A stretch of DNA of 5,017 nt, from the NCBI GenBank assembly GCA_947071365.1, contig CAMTFT010000184.1:1-5017 (forward strand), read 5' to 3'. A model generated the notes under the pieces. That model did no database searches. It worked only from the letters and a program-made list of their open reading frames with translations, and was not told the origin of the DNA. The DNA is from an uncultured bacterium. Its GTDB lineage: Bacteria; Bacillota; Clostridia; Lachnospirales; Lachnospiraceae. A program made the position numbers and the translations under genes. Shown here piece after piece: positions 1-5,017 of this stretch (positions are counted from its first letter, which is position 1; each line of letters starts with the position of its first letter).

Positions 1-46
1 AGATGTAGCTCCGTCTCGTGGGCTCGGAGATGTGTATAAGAGACAG
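1..46. other. Nextera i7-side sequencing adapter (synthetic, not genomic)
   Basis: This is library adapter, not biology. Positions 1-4 (agat) fit the end of the P7 flow-cell primer. Positions 5-12 (gtagctcc) sit where the 8-base i7 index goes; the reverse complement, GGAGCTAC, matches Nextera index N718 as I remember it. Positions 13-27 are GTCTCGTGGGCTCGG, the read-2 linker. Positions 28-46 are the 19-base Tn5 mosaic end AGATGTGTATAAGAGACAG. Genomic sequence starts at 47. Translating through the junction in the carbamate kinase frame puts the false residues MYKRQ on the protein. Confidence 0.98.
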
Positions 47-883
47 ATTCTTGCCGACCTCGTGGAGGAAGGCGCGCAGCTTATCATCACCCACAGCAAT
101 GCGCCCCAGGTCGGCATGATCCACACCGCCATGAATGAATTTGCAAAATTCCACGATACGTACGGCGCTCCCATGTCCGTCTGCTCTGCCATGAGCCAGG
201 GATATATCGGCTACGATATCCAGAATGCCCTCCGCTCAGAGCTGCTTAAGCGCGGAATCTACAAGACCGTTGCCACTGTTCTCACCCAGGTAACGGTAGA
301 CCCGTATGACGAAGCCTTTTATCATCCTGTCAAGGTCATCGGGCGTTACCTCACCGCTGAAGAGGCCGCGGCCGAGGAGAAAAAGGGAAATTACGTCGTA
401 GAGGAGCCTGGCAAGGGCTTCCGCCGTATCGTCGCAGCTCCAAAGCCTCTGGATATCGTTGAGATCGACGCTATCAATGCGCTGGTGGATGCCGGACATA
501 TCGTCATTGCCGGTGGCGGCGGCGGAATACCTGTCCTGAAGCAGGGAAGCAACCTCAAGGGTGCCAGCGCTGTCATCGAAAAGGATCTTGTCAGCGGCCG
601 TCTCGCCGATCTGACGGATGCCGATGTGCTGATGCTGCTCACAAACGAAGAATTCGTTATCATCGGATACGGCACCGAAAATCCCGTGCCGCTCAAAGAG
701 CTCACTCCTGCTGAGGCGATGAAGCATATCGAAAACAATGAATTCGGCAAAAACAAAATGCTTCCGAAAATCGAGGCATCCATTCATTTCGTTACTCAGA
801 GATCGGGCCGTAAAGCTATCATCACCTCTGCCGACAAGGCGCGGGATGCATATCTTGGAAAGACGGGAACTGTTATTTCGTGA
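47..883 (+). CDS. arcC: Carbamate kinase, 5'-truncated by the contig end
   Basis: Carbamate kinase transfers phosphate from carbamoyl phosphate to ADP, giving ATP plus carbamate (then CO2 and ammonia). It is cytoplasmic and is the last step of arginine deiminase, agmatine deiminase or ureide catabolism. The 278 genuine residues cover most of the amino-acid-kinase fold. Visible motifs are HSNAPQVG (16-23), SQGYIGY (50-56), the VLTQVTVDPYDEAF segment (78-91), RRIVAAPKP (126-134), the glycine-rich AGGGGGIPV (155-163), IEKDL (177-181), MLPKIEA (238-244) and the C-terminal GKTGTVIS. Family members are about 310 residues, so roughly 30 N-terminal residues, including the first glycine-rich GGNA-type phosphate loop, are missing. 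The usual HGNGPQVG reads HSNAPQVG, and the region after LLT (197-199) lacks the common TDVD-type signature; this may mark a paralogous clade. No upstream neighbours are visible, so the pathway cannot be assigned. The stop at 881-883 is followed by a hairpin terminator. A start codon at 32 is adapter-derived and not real. Confidence 0.93.
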   Translation: MLADLVEEGAQLIITHSNAPQVGMIHTAMNEFAKFHDTYGAPMSVCSAMSQGYIGYDIQNALRSELLKRGIYKTVATVLTQVTVDPYDEAFYHPVKVIGRYLTAEEAAAEEKKGNYVVEEPGKGFRRIVAAPKPLDIVEIDAINALVDAGHIVIAGGGGGIPVLKQGSNLKGASAVIEKDLVSGRLADLTDADVLMLLTNEEFVIIGYGTENPVPLKELTPAEAMKHIENNEFGKNKMLPKIEASIHFVTQRSGRKAIITSADKARDAYLGKTGTVIS

Positions 884-929
884 TATCAGACTGCAGGGGC
901 GCCAAGTACATTCTGCGACACCCTCATAT

Positions 930-960
930 AAAATGACCGGACATCACATCCGGTCATTTT
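930..960. terminator. Bidirectional intrinsic terminator between convergent genes
   Basis: Positions 930-940 (aaaatgaccgg) are the exact reverse complement of 950-960 (ccggtcatttt). A further A-T pair at 941/949 gives a 12-bp perfect stem with a 7-base loop. The plus-strand transcript continues with a U-rich run (cattttta, through about 963), and the minus-strand transcript also leaves the stem through a U-run. The hairpin lies 46 bases after the carbamate kinase stop and 45 bases after the minus-strand phosphodiesterase stop at 1006, so it can end both transcripts. The rest of the 122-base gap (884-1005) shows nothing I can name. Confidence 0.9.
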
Positions 961-1005
961 TATATGTCTGTATTTACGTATTCACAGAAGTATGCGGACT
1001 CACTT

Positions 1006-3546
1006 TTACTCCGCCGCATCCCCCAAAGCTTCCGCAGGCATTGTTCTGATCTCCATCTTCCCTTCTCTGACAAGGTTTATAAAAATCTCTGCAAGCTTCG
1101 GGTCAAACTGTTTGAATTTCTGCTGTTCCAGAACCTCCAGCGCCTTTTCCACAGGCATTGCTTTCTTGTAGCTTCTTCTTGATATCATTGCATCGAAGGA
1201 GTCCACCACACACAGGATCCGGCCCATGACCGGGATATCCTCTCCAGCAAGTCCTCTCGGATATCCGAAACCGTCGTATCTTTCGTGATGAGACAGCACT
1301 GCCGGAATCACATAATCCAGCGACGGCAGGTGCCGGATGATCCCGATCGAATTTTCCACGTGCCCCTTCATGATCTCATACTCTTCCACCGTTAATTTTC
1401 CCGGCTTGTTCAGGATATCCTCACGGATCCCGATTTTTCCGATATCGTGAAGCAGCCCCGCTTCTTTTACAATATCGATGCACTCCTGATTCATTCCGAA
1501 GGCCCGGGCAAGCTCCGACGCGTAGTAGGCAACATTCTGCGAATGGCCGAATGTATAATGATCCTTCGTATCGATCGCCGCCGTCAGCGCATATATCGTA
1601 GACGCATACGTATCATAATAGCTTACTCTTCCCTCGCCGTGTTCCGCCCTTCCCGCGGCCTCCACATCCTCCGAATACAGAACAACTGTATTCTTTCCGG
1701 AGCGTTTTGCGCTGTAGACAGCCAGATCCGCGTTCGCTATCAGCTCCTCCGCAGATGACGCCATATACGGAAAAGCACAGATGCCGCAGCTTAAGGTCAG
1801 CGCCTTCAGCTTGTACAGGCTGGTCTGACCATTCATTCCACGCACCTGTTCCAGCACGGATTCGGCAAGTATTTTCGCAGAATAAATATCATATGACGGA
1901 AGCAGCACGGAAAACTCCTTGCCGGTCATCCGAAACGCGATCCCGCTGTCCGCCACCGTTGCACGGATGATCGAAGCGATCTTCTGAAGGGCAGCATCTC
2001 CCTCCTGCGCACCGTACAATTGATTGTACAGCTTGAAATCATCCACGTTGATCATAATCAGAACAAGGGAACGCTCTTTATCGTTTTCAAACTGTTCGGC
2101 AATCACCTCGTAAAAATGCTTTCGGTTAAACAGGCCGGTGAGCTCATCCTTTCGTGCCTCATCGTACACCTGCTCGTACATCTTTGAGTTCTTTACCGCC
2201 ATACAGCACACGGAATTTGCCGAAACCAGAAGGCTGAAATCGTCATAATTGTACGCACGCCCCTTTTCCTTCCGGGACAGCATAACGATTCCAACCAGAT
2301 CACTGCTGTCCTTCATGGATACGAGACACTCCACGCCCCATTCCTTAAGCTGCTGCTTCTCCTGCTCCCACATGGAATGATAGCTGTTCGTTCTTTCAAA
2401 ATCCTCCATGAGAAGGCAGCCCTCATAAGTCTGCATATACTGGACAAGTGGATGATCCGCCCGCATCACAAAGCCCTTTTTTTCCAGAGGACTTGCAGTC
2501 TGCTCCATGACATACGCACCGTTTCCGTCGCTGATAAACACGTACACCCGGCTGACATCGATCATTTTCTGGATAACTTCCACAAGGCCGGAAAGTATTT
2601 CATCCTTCTTCAGCGTCTTGGAAACTGTATAGCTGAACTGTTTGATCGTCTCTGCCTGAACCTGCTCTTCCTTCACAAAAAGGTTGTCCAGGAATCTTTT
2701 CATGACCAGCACCAGCAGATAGATCGTCCCCACCATCATCAGTGCGATCAAAAGGATAGCCATCGACTCACTTACGCCGATCGTTTCCTGCAGCCCGCTT
2801 TTCAAAGGCCCGAGCACGCTCTGGAATAACAGGGCGCTGATCAGGATGGCAACGACGTAGCAATTTGTGGGCGCCACCAGCACCGTCAGCTTAAACAACC
2901 GCTTTTTGTACAGCGCATAAAACAGCAGATACGCAAAAATCATGCTGGAGATGATATCCACAGGAATTCCCGAGAATATCTTCATCGTCGCCGCAACATT
3001 CCCGACGGCAACTATCAATATGCCGATCAGAACAGGCCGAAGCTGCCGGAGCATCAGGATATCCCCCTTGCAGTACCGGAAGAAAAGCCGGACGATCTCT
3101 GCCAGAATGAAAATACAGGCCACCACCATAATATAGATCGGCCAGTCATAGCTGTAAATGAACTTTATCTTTCCGTTTGCCCCGACTACGACCTCCGGAG
3201 TCGGGATCAGTATCTGAGTTTTCAGATTTACAAGATAACAGACGAGAAAGAACACAAGCCAGAAACGCCTGCCTCTCCTGTGCTTTTCATCCAGAAAATC
3301 AAGGTAGAACCTGTAAAATCCATATGGAACCATCATGATTCCGCAGATCGACACGTAATGCCAGAAATTGACGGAAGGCCAGAACTGTATACGCATCATA
3401 AATGAACCGCCGCTCCACAGAATCAGGATCAGCAGCAGCAAAAGAAACGAGTTGATCACCTTCGTCTTCCTGGCAGAAGCAAACGCCAGAAACAGGAAAA
3501 GGTAACCAAGCAGCGCAATTACCGATATCCAACTATAGCTTACCAT
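1006..3546 (-). CDS. Membrane c-di-GMP phosphodiesterase: 7TM-like sensor, GAF-like, degenerate GGDEF, HD-GYP
   Basis: This complete 846-residue protein is predicted to hydrolyse c-di-GMP at the inner face of the membrane in response to an unknown signal. Residues 1-285 hold about nine hydrophobic segments (near 6-24, 33-49, 63-82, 94-113, 135-158, 170-187, 197-213, 222-243, 260-283); the first seven resemble the 7TM regions of some histidine kinases. A linker helix leads to a GAF-like domain (about 315-453). A GGDEF domain (about 464-624) begins with DELTGLFNR but is degenerate: the signature reads TGKEF (541-545), the first metal aspartate is Asn500 (NVDDFK), and no RxxD inhibitory site precedes it. 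It probably makes no c-di-GMP. The HD-GYP domain (about 645-830) is intact: H668, HD 700-701, K704, H729, HHERYDGFGYP (753-763) and D782. The ATG at 3546-3544 is chosen because GGGAGG precedes it by 5 bases and it overlaps the upstream GH3-like gene by only 14 bases; an in-frame ATG at 3609 would add 21 polar residues before the first membrane segment. Confidence 0.93.
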   Translation of the reverse strand: MVSYSWISVIALLGYLFLFLAFASARKTKVINSFLLLLLILILWSGGSFMMRIQFWPSVNFWHYVSICGIMMVPYGFYRFYLDFLDEKHRRGRRFWLVFFLVCYLVNLKTQILIPTPEVVVGANGKIKFIYSYDWPIYIMVVACIFILAEIVRLFFRYCKGDILMLRQLRPVLIGILIVAVGNVAATMKIFSGIPVDIISSMIFAYLLFYALYKKRLFKLTVLVAPTNCYVVAILISALLFQSVLGPLKSGLQETIGVSESMAILLIALMMVGTIYLLVLVMKRFLDNLFVKEEQVQAETIKQFSYTVSKTLKKDEILSGLVEVIQKMIDVSRVYVFISDGNGAYVMEQTASPLEKKGFVMRADHPLVQYMQTYEGCLLMEDFERTNSYHSMWEQEKQQLKEWGVECLVSMKDSSDLVGIVMLSRKEKGRAYNYDDFSLLVSANSVCCMAVKNSKMYEQVYDEARKDELTGLFNRKHFYEVIAEQFENDKERSLVLIMINVDDFKLYNQLYGAQEGDAALQKIASIIRATVADSGIAFRMTGKEFSVLLPSYDIYSAKILAESVLEQVRGMNGQTSLYKLKALTLSCGICAFPYMASSAEELIANADLAVYSAKRSGKNTVVLYSEDVEAAGRAEHGEGRVSYYDTYASTIYALTAAIDTKDHYTFGHSQNVAYYASELARAFGMNQECIDIVKEAGLLHDIGKIGIREDILNKPGKLTVEEYEIMKGHVENSIGIIRHLPSLDYVIPAVLSHHERYDGFGYPRGLAGEDIPVMGRILCVVDSFDAMISRRSYKKAMPVEKALEVLEQQKFKQFDPKLAEIFINLVREGKMEIRTMPAEALGDAAE

Positions 3547-4964
3547 CGCTGCCTCCCTTCCGAAGCGGCTCCCGCAGATTCTGGAGCGCAACAAAATCTG
3601 CTGCTTCATGAAGCGGCGGATTCATCTTTCGTATCCTGTGCCCATACGTCAGTTCAAATTCCCGGAATGTGCCGCATCTGACGATTGTTATGTTCAGAGG
3701 ATCTATGTCAAGAATTTTCTTCAGATCCGTATAATCATGATCCACATACTTAAAGTATACGCTCAGATGCTCTTTTAGGATCTCCCTGCTCACCGCAGTT
3801 CTCAACAGGGTACTGCGATCCATCTCCACATACAGATGAAGCTGCGGCCGGTTCTCCTTCGTGTACTCCTTAATTGCAAACCAGTCTTCTATCTGAAGCC
3901 CTGACAGCTCGATCGAATGCCGGATCGAATTCTCCGTAATCCTGGTAAATCCTGCAATATCTATCACCCAGGGCACTCTGTCTATGTACGAAAATCTCGG
4001 GATCTGCGTCCCGTCCTCCCTGCATCCGATCCCGAGGCAACGATAGATATCCCCCACCCGATACCGGACGAAGGCGCCTCCCTTCAGGACAGTGACTACG
4101 ATCTCATACTTTTCACCTGGAATCACCTCATCCATCAGGTATGTTCTCGGCACGTAGGACGGATCCTCCAGATTTTTGTACATCTCGTCCTCAGGAATAA
4201 ATTCATAAAAGCAGGCATCCGGGAAAAAATACATGCCGTTTCTCGACCACGTCTCCGTACCGACACACGTTGGTTCGGTGCCCGCAAATATTTCCATCGG
4301 GCGAACGCCCCACATCTGCTCCAGATCGTCCTTATAACACCAGTTGTCCGTACCTGCACACATAAATCCTTTTAACGTAAAAAGATCCTTCGGCAGAAGC
4401 TTCCGGCCCTCCTGGCGGCATTTTCTTTTCGCGGCTATATACCGCATCATCATTTTGGGAGAAATTTTATTGAGCTTTTCCGATAATGAGCTGTTCTGGC
4501 CGTTCTCCTGTATGGACGCAATACTTTTGCTGACAAAATACGTCACGCTTCCCAGACCGAAGAAGTATTCGATTCCCTTCTTCAGTCCCATCTTAAAGCC
4601 TTTTGCATTCCGCTCCCGAAAGCTCATACTCACAGCCTCTTTTACCGGCGGAAGATATTCAATGTCTATCTCGTCATTGATCAGCAGCGGAAGAAGGCCC
4701 GTTGCGTATGGCAGAGGTGCCAGCGCATACAGCATGTGATCCGTAACAGATATGTCAAAATCACCGCGTCCCTTTCCAGTCGCCAGAATAAAGCATGCCA
4801 TAACGTTTCGCTTATACGTATCCAGCATACTTCTCGTATACGGCGCTACCTTCATGGGATGCATGCCGCCCTCCCAGGTCGTCTGTATCCACAATACCGC
4901 TTCATCAGGAAGACAGCCTGTCTCCTTCCGGAGCAGAATGTCCGCATAATCATCATACGTTGTC
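3533..4964 (-). CDS. GH3-family adenylate-forming protein, 5'-truncated by the contig end
   Basis: The protein resembles the GH3 (auxin-responsive promoter) family, a branch of the ANL adenylating enzymes. Plant members activate a carboxylic acid with ATP and join it to an amino acid; substrates of most bacterial members are unknown. There are 476 genuine residues, the first complete codon being 4963-4961. Numbering from there, the nucleotide-loop region is TTWEGGMHPMK (28-38), then FAGTEP (226-231), equivalent to the Y-x-S/T-E motif, DACFYEFIPEDE (249-260), and RYRVGD (300-305) with the ATP-ribose-binding aspartate D305. IDRVPWVIDIAGFTRITE (327-344) marks the hinge to the C-terminal domain. 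The loop departs from the usual TSGTTSG-x-PK pattern, so activity is uncertain. Probably 70-100 N-terminal residues are missing. No membrane segments are evident. The stop (3533-3535) lies within the start of the downstream HD-GYP gene, giving a 14-base overlap. The apparent start MCIRDR is translated adapter; the true promoter and start are off the contig. Family assignment is fairly firm, function open. Confidence 0.82.
3552..3557 (-). promoter_or_regulatory. Ribosome binding site of the HD-GYP gene
   Basis: Read on the minus strand, positions 3557-3552 are GGGAGG, followed by CAGCG and the ATG at 3546-3544. This is a strong Shine-Dalgarno at near-optimal spacing. It lies inside the last codons of the upstream GH3-like gene, which fits coupled translation of the two genes. 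It decides the start in favour of 3546 over the upstream ATG at 3609. Confidence 0.8.
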
Positions 4965-5017
4965 CTGTCTCTTATACACATCTGTCGCTGCCGACGACTT
5001 AATAGGTGTAGATCTCG
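4965..5017. other. Nextera i5-side sequencing adapter (synthetic, not genomic)
   Basis: Positions 4965-4983 are CTGTCTCTTATACACATCT, the reverse complement of the 19-base Tn5 mosaic end. Positions 4984-4997 fit the read-1 linker GACGCTGCCGACGA with one mismatch (t instead of a at 4985). Positions 4998-5005 (cttaatag) fill the i5 index slot; the reverse complement CTATTAAG matches index S518 as I remember it. Positions 5006-5017 (gtgtagatctcg) begin the reverse complement of the P5 primer. The order mosaic end, linker, index, primer is that of an untrimmed read-through read. Genomic sequence ends at about 4964. Confidence 0.98.

Noticed and set aside
236..787. Minus-strand open frames of 183 and 130 codons (236-787, 391-783)
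   Set aside because: They lie wholly antisense to the carbamate kinase, resemble no known protein, and are shadows of its codon pattern.
738..1182. Plus-strand open frames crossing the carbamate kinase end and the terminator (738-1049, 964-1182)
   Set aside because: They run through the terminator hairpin and into the antisense of the HD-GYP gene; no recognisable product.
2377..2829. Histidine-rich plus-strand frame of 150 codons, plus others at 1447-1758, 1707-1970 and 2942-3136
   Set aside because: All are antisense to the conserved HD-GYP protein, with low-complexity composition expected of shadow frames.
3547..3609. Longer start of the HD-GYP gene at the ATG at 3609
   Set aside because: It would add a polar 21-residue extension and overlap the upstream gene by 77 bases, whereas the ATG at 3546 has a well-spaced GGGAGG.
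3917..4739. Plus-strand frames of 152 and 131 codons opposite the GH3-like gene
   Set aside because: They are antisense to motif-bearing GH3 coding sequence, overlap one another, and show no family features.
28..4983. Inverted 19-base Tn5 mosaic ends flanking the whole insert, resembling a composite transposon
   Set aside because: Both ends continue into Nextera linkers, index slots and flow-cell primer sequence, so these are library adapters. There is no transposase gene.
4736..5002. Plus-strand frame ending in SYTHLSLPTT
   Set aside because: Its end is translated from the adapter and the rest is antisense to the GH3-like gene.

Overview
This window is a short assembly contig with synthetic sequence at both ends. 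Positions 1-46 and 4965-5017 match Illumina Nextera (Tn5 tagmentation) adapters, including 8-base index segments and the start of the flow-cell primers. Only about 47-4964 is biological DNA. Three genes are visible. Two are cut by the adapters and so lack their true N-termini; the third is complete.

Layout: (1) 47-883, plus strand, a carbamate kinase (arcC-type) missing roughly 30 N-terminal residues. (2) 884-1005, a convergent intergenic gap with a strong hairpin at 930-960 that is U-rich on both strands and probably terminates both flanking genes. (3) 1006-3546, minus strand, a complete 846-residue membrane protein with about nine hydrophobic segments, a GAF-like domain, a degenerate GGDEF domain and an intact HD-GYP domain; it is predicted to be a c-di-GMP phosphodiesterase. 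(4) 3533-4964, minus strand, a GH3-family (auxin-responsive-promoter-like) adenylate-forming protein, truncated at its N-terminus. Genes 4 and 3 overlap by 14 bases and are probably one translationally coupled transcription unit whose promoter lies off the contig.

The protein sequences and gene style suggest a Gram-positive anaerobe of the Clostridia, plausibly Lachnospiraceae, from a metagenome or gut isolate. This is inferred from family resemblance, not from a marker gene. The carbamate kinase would make ATP from carbamoyl phosphate in arginine/citrulline, agmatine or purine-derived ureide catabolism. The other two genes form a possible signalling pair: an adenylating enzyme of unknown substrate, translated just ahead of a membrane sensor that degrades c-di-GMP. 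The most interesting points are this pairing, the altered nucleotide-binding loop of the GH3-like protein, and the loss of two catalytic metal ligands in the GGDEF domain beside a fully conserved HD-GYP site. No clearly new system such as a defence island, CRISPR array or mobile element is visible.
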